DNA of 64,000 bases from Ryuthela nishihirai. Taxonomy: Eukaryota > Arthropoda > Arachnida > Araneae > Heptathelidae. Position 1 is the stretch's first letter. Every line of letters starts with the position of its first letter. Both the position numbers and the translations under genes were made by a program. Positions 20,956 through 32,329 of the stretch are shown piece by piece. The notes beneath the pieces are model-generated. The model did no database searches, was not told the origin of the DNA, and was given only the letters and a program-made list of their open reading frames with translations. The stretch lies in NCBI GenBank assembly GCA_038380435.1, contig JAWZYU010000028.1, positions 41,351,095 through 41,415,094 on the forward strand. The letters are read 5' to 3'.

Positions 20956-21428
20956 CAGTGTCTCGCAAACTGTGTGCCGCGGCACAGTAGTTTGCCGCGA
21001 GAGATTTTTAAATTGACACTAGATATTCCAAAGATTTCATTTTGACTTGACTTGTGTTATCGACGTGCTTTAATATCGACGTCCTATCGACGTGCTTTAA
21101 TAAAAATCTTTCAGATTTTATCAACTGGGATCTTGTAAGTATTCATCAAGCTTTTTCCAAATTTTCGTATTAATTTTTGATTATTTCAAGCCATAGAATG
21201 GACAAATGTTTAAAACAAACACCGAGTTATGAATTAAAGAACGAGAGCAAATCTTCAAGTAAAACCAGGCTGATGACTTCAACAAAGCGCAAATATAATG
21301 ACGATTATATAGAGTTTGCTTTTATTCTTTTTTAGGTGTGCCGCGGAAAAAAAAAATTAGATTCAGTGTGCCGCGGAAAAAAAATTAGATTCAGTGTGCC
21401 GCAGAGTAAAAAAGTTTGCGAGACACTG
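20956..21428. mobile_element. Non-autonomous hAT element (MITE) with 8-bp TSD
   Basis: Terminal inverted repeats are CAGTGTCTCGCAAACT at 20956 and AGTTTGCGAGACACTG ending at 21428, a perfect 16-bp match. Flanks are TTTCATAG (20948-20955) and TTTTATAG (21429-21436), an 8-bp TSD with one mismatch as expected for hAT. The subterminal motif GTGTGCCGCGG is repeated near both ends. The 473-bp interior has no transposase frame. Confidence 0.9.
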
Positions 21429-21436
21429 TTTTATAG

Positions 21437-21936
21437 GATGCCTGTTTCATGTAGCAGAAATTGACGCCGACGCTTTGCATCTTTCGGAGATTGCTTGGGG
21501 GGAAAACAACACTTATTTTGAGATAAAAATGTTTTCCGTAATAAGGAAATAGAGACTAACGTAGTTCGAGAAATCAGAGATTTTCTGGTATTTATAAAAT
21601 GGTAGACGAAATATTGATACAGTCTATAATGGTTTACAGACAAACAGCAAATCTTTTAAAAATATTTTTTTCTTATTTTTTTTATCTAACATATAATATT
21701 ATCATTGTTAAATCTTTCACACAATATTTTCATTACGGTATCTATCGCAGAATAATATCACTGATTATATTAATCACAAATATTGTCACTACTTATATCC
21801 TATAATATCATTGCTTATATTACATAATAATATTATTGATTATATTACATAAATATTATTTCTTGTTACATAATAGCGTTGCTTATAGCACATGATATCA
21901 TTGCTTATATCACATAATATTATTTCTTATTACGTA
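21437..21936. other. No gene; degenerate AT-rich tandem sequence
   Basis: 21740-21936 repeats variants of TATTACATAATATCATTGCT loosely. Nothing coding is supported. Confidence 0.5.
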
Positions 21937-22140
21937 ATACGAGTGGTTAGCGCGCTTGGCTACTGATCTACGGGACCTGGGTTCGAGCCCCGGATAAGGC
22001 ATGGATGTTCGTGTCGTTTTTCTGCTGAGGTCCTGCCATCTTCTCAGATTTTCTACTGTGGTATATAAACTGACAGGCTCCTGTCAGACCTCTGTGGCAA
22101 GCAACTGCTTGAGGGGGTATTTATTTTTTATTTTTTTTTA
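21937..22140 (+). mobile_element. SINE family B
   Basis: Head begins at CGAGTGGTTAGCGCGC (the first few bases of the head are missing), B box GGTTCGAGCCC, normal body and ATTT/T-rich tail. Flanks share TTACGTA on both sides, a possible short TSD. Confidence 0.9.
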
Positions 22141-22762
22141 ATATTTTCGTTACGTATATTTATATATTTATTATCGCAATGAAAACTGTCACATCATGAA
22201 GCCACACTGTCAAGATTCTTTGCATCAAAGACACCAGCCACTCTTCATCGAAGCGTAGCTAAATCAGCATTAAGAGCATGTAGGCCATGGAACACTCAAG
22301 TTATCATCGTATCTGTGATGACTGCAAATCTAGTGCACATATATATATAATTACATCACTACCAGCATCAACTTCTGAACTCCAAACTCTGCGACAGTCA
22401 CGAATCTTCAAAGTCCCTAAATCCTCGGACTGATTCAATGAAGTAAGTTATTCCAAGACGCTTGCTAAATCTTGTAAAGAGCAAAGGATGACTACAGATT
22501 GAGCATGTACTCGTATAATTGTCATTTGCTGGACTGTTCGCGCATTATTCCAACTTGCACATGAAACGGAAGCTCGCTAATCCCGTCTCTAAACTCTCTC
22601 GATCTCCATCAGCACGAGGATTAATTACACTGATGAAGAGAAGCAGCGTATCAGCTGATGAGGTTTGAGTTACGAGCCAGTCTGAGTTCTACTCGTGGGA
22701 AGATCGCGTCTCAATTTAACTTATTCCTTGGTGAATTTTCTCAAAGAGTAATATTAACGAGC
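22141..22762. other. No gene recognised
   Basis: Mixed sequence with a short AT dinucleotide run near 22341. No convincing frame. Confidence 0.45.
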
Positions 22763-22774
22763 TCTGAATTGGAC

Positions 22775-23420
22775 TTTGGATTGGATTGTTTTACCTCTGA
22801 GCGGCACTTTTTTTGCACATCATGGGCTAAATGGCCAGGTCACATGGACCCCGAAGGCTCAGAGAAGGTTGGGAGAGGGGACCCACTGGAACAGCTGTTG
22901 GGAGACAGATGGTAGCCTCCCGTCAAGGCCATCCAGCGTGTTCTTTAACGTGCACATGGTATGGCTCTCCCGCACACGGGACCACGGCTTAACGTCCCAT
23001 CCGACGGACGGCGGCCTTTCCAAGGCCATCGGTGTCCCCTACTGACCGTGGGCAGGGCGGAGAATTTTGCGGAGATAAATCTCAACGCTGACCCAGCTGG
23101 GACTCGAACTTGGGAACTACAGATTACGAGTCTGGCGCGCTACCGACTGAGCTACCCCCGCCCCACTAATTGGCCAGGTCACATGGACCCCGAAGGCTCA
23201 GAGAAGGTTGGGGGAGGGGACCCACTGGAATAGCTGTTGGGAGACAGATTGTAGCCTCCCGTCAAGGCCATCCAGCGTGTTCTTTAACGTGCACAGGGTA
23301 CGGCTCTCCCGCACACGGGACCACGGCTTAACGTTGCATCCGACGGACGGCCGCCTTTCCAAGCTCATCGGTGTCCCCTATTGACCGTGGGCAGGGCGGG
23401 GAGTTTTGCGGAGATAAATA
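22775..23420 (-). mobile_element. SINE family A head-to-tail dimer inside one TSD
   Basis: TSD TCTGAATTGGAC (12 bp, perfect) lies at 22763-22774 and 23421-23432. Between them, read on the minus strand, is a 5'- and 3'-truncated body (23420-23167, starting at ATTTATCTCCGC and ending at GGCC). It is followed by the linker AATTAGT and then a complete SINE with its own head (23165-22775). No TSD separates the two units. Confidence 0.9.
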
Positions 23421-23635
23421 TCTGAATTGGACGGAGAAGGATTCGTGTAGATTAGAAGCTAAGAAGTACAGCGAGAGACGAAGCAAGTGATGTCTGCAAA
23501 GAAACGCTGAATTTCTTAACGACGAGAAAAATCTGCCTCTTAGCCATGCAAGCTCTCAAGAGAGGTAAAAAGGAAAATTGAGAAGTTTCATTGGAAAATC
23601 TCAAACTCAATATTTTGAAGAATGAAATATATCTG

Positions 23636-24376
23636 CATCCTTCGTGTCACGTGACACGAAGGCTGCCAGATCACTAATTTCTAAAAAAAATCGTTGCCAG
23701 ATATTTTTTCTGAATTCTGTAATCAACGATAGCGTTCGGATATTTTTTAATATATATAATGCGTATGAATATATGATGCAATGAATATGGAGCGTGTGCA
23801 GTTACCGTTCACAGCAAACTGGAGCGGTTGCGGTTAATGTTCCCAGCACATTGGATCGTGTGAGCTCACAAAGACCTGGATCGTGTGGGCTCACTCACAG
23901 AAATATTGAGCGTAAACGTCACGGAAATATTGACGGTAACTGGAGCGTGTACAGTTGCTGTACACGCTCCGGATATTTTTCCTGAATTCTGTAATCACGT
24001 GACACGAAGGTTGCCAGATCACTAATTTCTAAAAAAATCGTTGCCAGATATTTTTCTGAATTCTGTAATCAACCATTGTGTTCCGATACTTTTTTGAGCG
24101 ACTGTAGGTGGTCATATTATTTTGATACTAGATCGTGTGGGCTCACTCACGGAAATATTGAGCGTGTGCAGTAACTGCACACGCTCCAGTTTGCTGTGAA
24201 CGGTAACTGGAGCGTGTACAGCAACTGTACACGCTCCAGGTATTTTTCTTGAATTCTGTAATCACGTGACACGAAGGTTGCCAGATCCCTAATTTCTAAA
24301 AAAATCGTTGTTAGATATTTTTTCCGAATTCTGTAATCAACCACAGTGTTCGGATACTTTTCTGAGCGATTGTACC
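23636..24376. mobile_element. MITE family C, two or three joined copies
   Basis: Family C ends (AGCGACTGTA) occur at about 24106 and 24374. Inverted-repeat arms and the central block (GGAGCGTGTACAG, CTGTACACGCTCC) recur. The left end at 23636 lacks a terminus. The 23780-23960 segment contains extra inner sequence (GAGCTCACAAAGACCTGG) also seen at 4630. Copies share boundary TA bases as at 4762. Confidence 0.75.
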
Positions 24377-24800
24377 TACATCTCCAATTAATCCGAATAA
24401 TCGAGTTTTTACTGCACTTGATTTCGATCTTTACTTTTATTTTAATAATTATAATTTTAAATAATAATAAGACTCATTCTCATAAAAATTGCTCATTCAG
24501 ATCTCGAGTTCCTAATTTGAATATTCATTGGCATAATTTGACAATTCTCTAATTTTCCTTTTGTTTAGGCTGAGGACAATGTCAATAGCTAATCGGGAGA
24601 TTCCACTGAGGACCCGAGCTCGACAGTTCTCGTAGCTCATTGGTTGATAGACAAGTGATTGATAGGTCATTGGCCTATGATCTGTGAGGATTGCCAAAGA
24701 GTCAACTGCCCAGTCTCATTGCTTCCTTAGTCACCTCTTAAGCTTCACACCTGGTCATAATAAAAAAAAGTCAGTAGTGAGATATGTGTCTCATTGATAC
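24377..24800. other. No gene; possible pogo-type end
   Basis: ATTAATCCGAATAATCGAG near 24388 resembles the terminal region of pogo/Tigger-like elements, comparable with 53412-53455 and 55515-55600. No mate was found. The rest is unremarkable. Confidence 0.35.
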
Positions 24801-25318
24801 TACAGTCGCTCAAAAAAATATCCGAACACCATGGTTGATTACAGAATTCGGAAAAAATATCTGGCAACGATTTTTTTTAGAAATTAGTGATCTGGCAACC
24901 ATCGTGTCACGTGATTACAGAATTCAGGAAAAATATCTGGAGCGTGTACAGCAACTGTACACGCTCCAGTTACCGTTCACAGCAAACTGGAGCGTGTGCA
25001 GTTACTGCACACGCTCCAGTTTGCTGTGAACGGTAACTGCACACGCTCAATATTTCCGTGAGTGAGCCCACACGATCTAGTATCAAAATAACATGACCAC
25101 CTACAGTCGCTCAAAAAAATATCCGAACACTATCGTTGATTACACAATTCAGAAAAAGTATCTGGCAACGACTTTTTTAGAAATTAGGGATCTGGCAACT
25201 TCTTGTTACGTAACACAAAGGTTGCCAGATCACTAATTTCAAAAAAAAATCGTTGCCAGATATTTTTTCCTAATTCTGTAATCAACCATGGTGTTCGGAT
25301 ATTTTTTGAGCGACTGTA
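24801..25318. mobile_element. MITE family C, best-preserved copy pair
   Basis: TA-CAGTCGCTC at 24801, a second start at 25102, and an end AGCGACTGTA at 25309-25318. The left unit holds the inverted repeat arm, two hairpins and the tail AGTATCAAAATAACATGACC. The right unit is a simple palindrome of two arms. No coding content. Confidence 0.85.
24968..25038. repeat. Perfect 34-bp-arm hairpin in MITE family C
   Basis: The arms 24968-25001 and 25005-25038 are exact reverse complements around the loop TTA. Just upstream a second hairpin, CTGGAGCGTGTACAG with loop CAA, has perfect 15-bp arms. Related, slightly mismatched versions occur at 4450-4700, 24150-24240 and 50380-50500. Confidence 0.95.
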
Positions 25319-25805
25319 CAACTGCAGGACTCCGAATTAGAATTCAAGATTGATCAAAAATCTCTTTGTTTTGTTATAAACTGATGACTTCGTCTCATGA
25401 TTGCCAAAGGATTCATTTATCTCTAGTTATATGTAATGCAAATAATCATTCAATTCGTTTTATGTTTATTTTATTATTCTGTTCCTTAATTCTTTCAAAT
25501 GGAGTAAGTGTAAATAATATTTACCTTCCATTTATTGCTATGAAATAAATACTAAATTAAATTTTGGTGTTGGGTTGAAACCACACGGAAATTCAACGGC
25601 AAGTTCAATTCGAAACTCTGTCGTTTATAAGCTTTTTACACAGGACAGCCTCATTCATTTTCTGGAATTCTTATCGTTCCTACATTTGTTCTAAACGTTC
25701 CAATTACAAATATACAAAGTATCGAAAATTTTGAATTTCGGGATAGATACTTCTCATAGATACAAATTGCATTTTAATATGGTATAATTTGTTGGGGTAG
25801 AACTT
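25319..25805. other. No gene recognised
   Basis: AT-rich. A 60-codon hydrophobic frame at 25366-25548 (+) has no supporting motif. Confidence 0.45.
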
Positions 25806-25818
25806 ATGCCTCGGTTTT

Positions 25819-26214
25819 GGGGGCGGGGGTGGCTCAGTCGGTAGCGCGCCAGGCTCGTAATCTATGGTTCCCAGGTTCGAGTCCCAGCTGGGTCAGCGTT
25901 GAGAGGTTCGAGTCCCAGCTGGGTCTCCGCAAAATTTCCCCGCCCTGCCCACGGTCAGTAGGGGACACCGATGGGCTTGAAAAGGCCGCCGTCCGTCGAA
26001 TGGGACGTTAAGCCGTGTGCGGGAGAGCCATACCCTGTGCACGTTAAAGAACACGCTGGATGGCCTTGACGGGAGGCTACCATCTGTCTCTCAACAGCTG
26101 TTCCAGTGTGTCCCCACCCCCAACCTTCTCTGAGCCTTCGGGGTCCTTGTGGCTTGGCCATTTAGCCCATGATGTGCAAAAAAGTGCCGTTCAGAGGTAA
26201 AACAATCCAATACA
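25819..26214 (+). mobile_element. SINE family A with duplicated B box
   Basis: Perfect 13-bp TSD ATGCCTCGGTTTT at 25806-25818 and 26215-26227. In the head, AGGTTCGAGTCCCAGCTGGG occurs twice (25875 and 25906). The second copy replaces part of the usual sequence between the head and CTCCGCAAAATTT. The element therefore has one A box and two B boxes. Confidence 0.95.
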
Positions 26215-26227
26215 ATGCCTCGGTTTT

Positions 26228-26870
26228 TAAACCTCTGGTTTCTCTGCAAAACAAAATTATTCAATTAATTGCAAAAATTAGCATAGATATTGTAAGCAAT
26301 GTCAGCCATTACTCTGTCCTGAACATTCTACCTATTAGACATGTATTTATTTTTAGAGTGAGGATTTTTTTAAGCAGAATTGCTTTAATTATTAAATTAG
26401 AAAGGGCCAGGTCACATGGACCCAAAATATACAGTTCCTTTGACCAAAAAAGAAATTGCTCATGAGCATCATTCGTATATCGAAATTAAAATCTTCAATC
26501 AGTTGCTTCTTTGATATATAAGAAAAAAAATTATATGTTTAAATGGAACTTAAGGAGCTTTCTCTTTTCTTTGGAAGATGTTCAACGTATGTTGACTAAC
26601 CTAGTGGAAAGTAGAAATTTATTGAACGTATATATAAAAAATTATAATTCTTGTTTGTGATCTTTGTAGTGAGTAAATCGTTGTTGATTTTAGTATTAAT
26701 TTCCTTTAGTGCCCCGGACAAACCGTGCGGTTTTGGGTTCACTATAATTTTTTTCCATATTGTAAATTGTATATGACGATGAAATAAAATCGATCGACTG
26801 ATTATACTTTGAAATTAAGGCATAATTTTATTCTGGCATTAGGAGGTTCGAATCTGTACTGTCCCTCCTT
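26228..26870. other. No gene recognised
   Basis: AT-rich. A 25-bp SINE family A scrap (GGCCAGGTCACATGGACCC) lies at 26405-26423. A 98-codon frame at 26169-26465 starts inside the SINE and is not credible. Confidence 0.5.
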
Positions 26871-28150
26871 TGAGAATTTCTTCTTTCGGGGAGAATTTCT
26901 CCGTCAAACTCGGCTCTTTTCTCGGTGAGAATTTCTACGCTAACCTCTACTATTTTCAGGGTGAGAATTTGTTCGCCATTTCTACTCTTGTCTCAGTGAG
27001 AATTTGATCGCCATTTCTACTCTTGTCTCAGTGAGAATTTGTTCGCCATTTCTACTCTTGTCTCAGTGAGAATTTGATCGCCATTTCTACTCTTGTCTCA
27101 GTGAGAATTTGTTCGCCATTTCTACTCTTGTCTCAGTGAGAATTTGTTCGCCATTTCTACTCTTGTCTCAGTGAGAATTTGATCGCCATTTCTACTCTTG
27201 TCTCAGTGAGAATTTGTTCGCCATTTCTACTCTTGTCTCAGTGAGAATTTGTTCGCCATTTCTACTCTTGTCTCAGTGAGAATTTGTTCGCCATTTCTAC
27301 TCTTGTCTCAGTGAGAATTTGTTCGCCATTTCTACTCTTGTCTCAGTGAGAATTTGTTCGCCATTTCTACTCTTGTCTCAGTGAGAATTTGTTCGCCATT
27401 TCTACTCTTGTCTCAGTGAGAATTTGTTCGCCATTTCTACTCTTGTCTCAGTGAGAATTTGTTCGCCATTTCTACTCTTGTCTCAGTGAGAATTTGTTCG
27501 CCATTTCTACTCTTGTCTCAGTGAGAATTTGTTCGCCATTTCTACTCTTGTCTCAGTGAGAATTTGTTCGCCATTTCTACTCTTTGTCTCAGTGAGAATT
27601 TGTTCGCCATTTCTACTCTTGTCTCAGTGAGAATTTGTTCGCCATTTCTACTCTTGTCTCAGTGAGAATTTGTTCGCCATTTCTACTCTTGTCTCAGTGA
27701 GAATTTGTTCGCCATTTCTACTCTTGTCTCAGTGAGAATTTGTTCGCCATTTCTACTCTTGTCTCAGTGAGAATTTGTTCGCCATTTCTACTCTTGTCTC
27801 AGTGAGAATTTGTTCGCCATTTCTACTCTTGTCTCAGTGAGAATTTGTTCGCCATTTCTACTCTTGTCTCAGTGAGAATTTGTTCGCCATTTCTACTCTT
27901 GTCTCAGTGAGAATTTGTTCGCCATTTCTACTCTTGTCTCAGTGAGAATTTGTTCGCCATTTCTACTCTTGTCTCAGTGAGAATTTGTTCGCCATTTCTA
28001 CTCTTGTCTCAGTGAGAATTTGTTCGCCATTTCTACTCTTTGTCTCAGTGAGAATTTGTTCGCCATTTCTACTCTTGTCTCAGTGAGAATTTGTTCGCCA
28101 TTTCTACTCTTGTCTCAATGAGAATTTGTTCGCCATTTCTACTCTTGTCT
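26871..28150. repeat. 35-bp minisatellite (array 2)
   Basis: About 33 near-identical units of GTCTCAGTGAGAATTTG followed by TTCGCCATTTCTACTCTT. Early units alternate TTGTTCGCC and TTGATCGCC. Two units carry an extra T (CTCTTTGTCTC near 27580 and 28040). Very low divergence indicates recent expansion or homogenisation. A 35-bp period does not keep a frame, and stops occur in each frame. Edge units grade into array 3. Confidence 0.95.
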
Positions 28151-31100
28151 TAGTGAGAATTTTTCCGCCAAACTCAGCTTTTCTCTCGGAGAGAAATTTC
28201 TCTGGCAACCTCCGCTCAGGGAAAATTTATCCACCAACCTGAGCTCTTTTCTCGGGGGAATTTCTCCGCCAAACTCCGCTCTTCTCTAGGTTAGAATTTC
28301 TCCACCAATCCTCGCTCTTCTCTCGGTGAGAATTTCTCCACCAAATCCCGCTCTTCTCTTGGTTAGAATTTCTCCGTCAATCTCCGCTCTTCTCTCGGTT
28401 AGAATTTCTCCACCAATCCTCGCTCTTCTCTCGGTGAGAATTTCTCCACCAAATCCTGCTCTTCACTCGGTTAGAATTTCTCCGCCAACCTCCGCTCTTC
28501 TCTCGGTTAGAATTTCTCCGCCAATCCTCGCTCTTCTCTCGGTGAGAATTTCTCCACCAAATCCCGCTCTTCTCTTGGTTAGAATTTCTCCGCCAATCTC
28601 CGCTCTTCTCTCGGATAGAAATTCTCCGCCAATCCTTGCTCTTCTCTCGGTGAGAATTTCTCCACCAAATCCCGCTCTTCTCTTGGTTAGAATTTCTCTG
28701 CCAACCTCCGCCCTTCTCTTGGTTAGAATTTCTCCACCAATCCTCGCTCTTCTCTCGGTGAGAATTTCTCCACCAAATCCCGCTCTTCTCTTGGTTAGAA
28801 TTTCTCCGCCAACCTCCGCTCTTCTGTTGGTTAGAATTTCTCCACCAATCCTCGCTCTTCTCTCGGTGAGAATTTCTCCACCAAATCCCGCTCTTCTCTT
28901 GGTTAGAATTTCTCCTCCAACCTCCGCTCTTCTCTTGGTTAGAATTTCTCCACCAATCCTCGCTCTTCTCTCGGTGAGAATTTCTCCACCAAATCCCGCT
29001 CTTCTCTTGGTTAGAATTTCTCCGCCAATCTCCGCTCTTCTCTCTGATAGAAATTCTCCGCCAATCCTTGCTCTTCTCTCGGTGAGAATTTCTCCACCAA
29101 ATCCCGCTCTTCTCTTGGTTAGAATTTCTCTGCCAACCTCCGCCCTTCTCTTGGTTAGAATTTCTCCACCAATTCTCGCTCTTCTCTCGGTGAGAATTTC
29201 TCCACCAAATCCCGCTCTTCTCTTGGTTAGAATTTCTCCGCCAATCTCCGCTCTTCTCTCGGTTAGAATTTCTTCGCCAATCCTCGCTCTTCTCTCGGTG
29301 AGAATTTCTCCACCAAATCCCGCTCTTCTCTTGGTTAGAATTTCTCCGCCAACCTCTGCCCTTCTCTTGGTTAGAAATTCTCCACCAATCCTCGCTCTTC
29401 TATCGGTGAGAATTTCTCCACCAAATCCCGCTCTTCTCTTGATTAGAATTTCTCCGCCAATCTCCGCTCTTCTCTCGGTTAGAATTTCTTCGCCAATCCT
29501 CGCTCTTCTCTCGGTGAGAATTTCTCCACCAAATCCCGCTCTTCTCTTGGTTAGAATTTCTCCGCCAACCTCCGCCCTTCTCTTGGTTAGAAATTCTCCA
29601 CCAATCCTCGCTCTTCTCTCGGTGAGAATTTCTCCACCAAATCCCGCTCTTCTCTTGGTTAGAATTTCTCTGCCAACCTCCGCTGTTCCCTTGGTTAGAA
29701 TTTCTCCACCAATCCTCGCTCTTCTCTCGGTGAGAATTTCTCCACCAAATCCCGCTCTTCTCTTGGTTAGAATTTCTCCGCCAATCTCCGCTCTTCTCTC
29801 GGTTAGAATTTCTTCGCCAATCCTCGCTCTTCTCTCGGTGAGAATTTCTCCACCAAATCCCGCTCTTCTCTTGGTTAGAATTTCTCCGCCAACCTCCGCC
29901 CTTCTCTTGGTTAGAAATTCTCCACCAATCCTCGCTCTTCTCTCGGTGAGAATTTCTCCACCAAATCCCGCTCTTCTCTTGGTTAGAATTTCTCCGCCAA
30001 CCTCCGCTGTTCCCTTGGTTAGAATTTCTCCACCAATCCTCGCTCTTCTCTCGGTGAGAATTTTTCCACCAAATCCCGCTCTTCTCTTGGTTAGAATTTC
30101 TCCGCCAATCTCCGCTCTTCTCTCGGTTAGAATTTCTCCACCAATCCTCGCTCTTCTCTCGGTGAGAATTTCTCCACCAAATCCCGCTCTTCTCTTGGTT
30201 AGAATTTCTCCGCCAACCTCCGCCCTTCTCTTGGTTAGAAATTCTCCACCAATCCTCGCTCTTCTCTCGGTGAGAATTTCTCCACCAAATCCCGCTCTTC
30301 TCTTGGTTAGAATTTCTCCGCCAACCTCCGCTGTTCCCTTGGTTAGAATTTCTCCACCAATCCTCGCTCTTCTCTCGGTGAGAATTTCTCCACCAAATCC
30401 CGCTCTTCTCTTGGTTAGAATTTCTTCGCCAATCCTCGCTCTTCTCTCGGTGAGAATTTCTCCACCAAATCCCGCTCTTCTCTTGGTTAGAATTTCTCCG
30501 CCAACCTCCGCCCTTCTCTTGGTTAGAAATTCTCCACCAATCCTCGCTCTTCTCTCGGTGAGAATTTCTCCACCAAATCCCGCTCTTCTCTTGGTTAGAA
30601 TTTCTCCGCCAACCTCCGCTGTTCCCTTGGTTAGAATTTCTCGACCAATCCTCGCTCTTCTCTCGGTGAGAATTTTTCCACCAAATCCCGCTCTTCCCTT
30701 GGCTAGAATTTCTCCGCCAACCTCCGCTCTTTTCTCGGTTAGAATTTCTCCACCAATCCTTGCTCTTCTCTAGGTGAGAATTTTGCCACCAAATTTTGCT
30801 CTTCTCTCGGTTAGAATTTCTCCGCCAACTTCCATTCTTCACTCAATTACAATTTCTTTCCCAACCTTCGCTCGGTGAAAATTTATCCGTCAACTTGCCC
30901 TCTTTTCTCGGTTAAAAATTCTCCTCCAATTTCCATTCTTCTCTCGATGAAAATTTCTCCGCCAACCACCACTCTTCTCTCGGTGGAAATTCTCCGCCAA
31001 CCTCTGCTCTTCTGTCGGTGAGAATTTCTCCGCCAACCTCTGCTCTTCTGTCGGTGAGAATTTCTCCACCAATCTCTTCTTTTCTCTCGATTAATCACTC

Positions 31101-31555
31101 CGTCACCTTCCACTCTTCTGTCGGTGAGAATTTCTCCACCAATCTCTTCTTTTCTCTCGATTAATCACTCCGTCACCTTCCACTCTTCTCTCGGTGAGAA
31201 TTTCTCCGCCAACCTCTGCTCTTCTGTCGGTGAGAATTTCTCCACCAATCTCTTCTTTTCTCTCGATTAATCACTCCGTCACCTTCCACTCTTCTGTCGG
31301 TGAGAATTTCTCCCCCAACCTCTGCTCTTCTGTCGGTGAGAATTTCTTCGCCAATCTCTGCTCTTCTCTCGGTGAGAATTTCTCCACCAATCTCTGCATT
31401 TCTCTCGATTAATCACTCCGTCACCTTCCACTCTTCTCTCGGTGAAATTTCTCCGCCAATCTCCGCTCTTCTCCCGGTGAGGGTCTCTCCGTCATCATCT
31501 GTTCATCCGTCGGTTAGTTTCTCGGCCAACTCCTCTCTTCTCTGGGTGAGAAAGA
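28151..31555. repeat. 36-bp minisatellite with higher-order repeats (array 3)
   Basis: Units of the type CTCTCGGTGAGAATTTCTCC plus ACCAAATCCCGCTCTT. Three unit variants alternate, giving a 108-bp super-unit. On top of that a 9-unit (324-bp) period is marked by CGCTGTTCCC at 29681, 30005 and 30329, then 288 bp to 30617. The unit is clearly related to array 2 (shared GTGAGAATTT core). Because 36 is a multiple of three, one plus frame stays open for 815 codons (28326-30773) and a minus frame for 480 codons (29400-30842). These are by-products, not genes. Confidence 0.95.
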
Positions 31556-32329
31556 AGAAACTGTGGGTTTTTAAACCTGGGAATTTAGCCGTGACGCCTT
31601 GTGGGGCACTCAAGACATTCCTACGCACGTTAAAGATTGGGTTGTTTTTACCTCTAACATGCACTTTTTTTTAAACAAACGAGTTTAGTAACACAGTAAT
31701 CAACAACACAAATACAGTACATACACATTCTCAGACATACACCCATATTGGCAGGTACAATGAGACATCGGTCTCTTTCCGTCCTGCAGCAATTTATTCT
31801 TCTATATTCCATTTTTATATGAAAACAAAAACTTTAAACACTAACAAAAACTCACAAAAATATTTTTCTGATTAATAATATTTTTTAACATTTTTTAACA
31901 TCCCCTCCCACTGCTTTTGATTATCATTTAATTATTTTAGTAGTAATTCTATATCCTCTATTTCCATGATGTAAGTCTTTAGTCATTCTAAACTAATTTT
32001 TTTATTTTTTTCCATTCTTATATTTATGAGCTATGAGCAATGAATTATTGATTCTCGGTCCATAAAACAAAATATCTATGTGAAATTTCCTTTTTAGCCT
32101 GTGGAATATATAATTTACATTCTCTATTTCGCAGATTACAATAGGTGTCCCTTTTTTTTTTTAAAGTATAAGGTTTTCTAAATGCTGGATTCATTATTCG
32201 ATACGTATATAGCTTTCTTAAAAATAATATCTTATTATTTTTGACCAATTTGTTTCTTCTGTCTTTATTATATATAATAAGTCATTATATTCAAGAACTT
32301 CTTTTCCAGAACTTCAATACCATTAACAC
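31556..32329. other. No gene; SINE scraps
   Basis: A diverged SINE family A scrap near 31595-31665 (CACGTTAAAG, GGGTTGTTTTTACCTCT). The rest is AT-rich and featureless up to the next array. Confidence 0.5.

Noticed and set aside
28326..30773. 815-codon frame with a 12-residue repeat (VRISPPNPALLS), possibly a silk- or mucin-like protein
   Set aside because: The opposite strand is also open for 480 codons, the neighbouring sister array has a 35-bp unit that cannot be coding, and there is no signal peptide, flanking exon or non-repetitive terminus.
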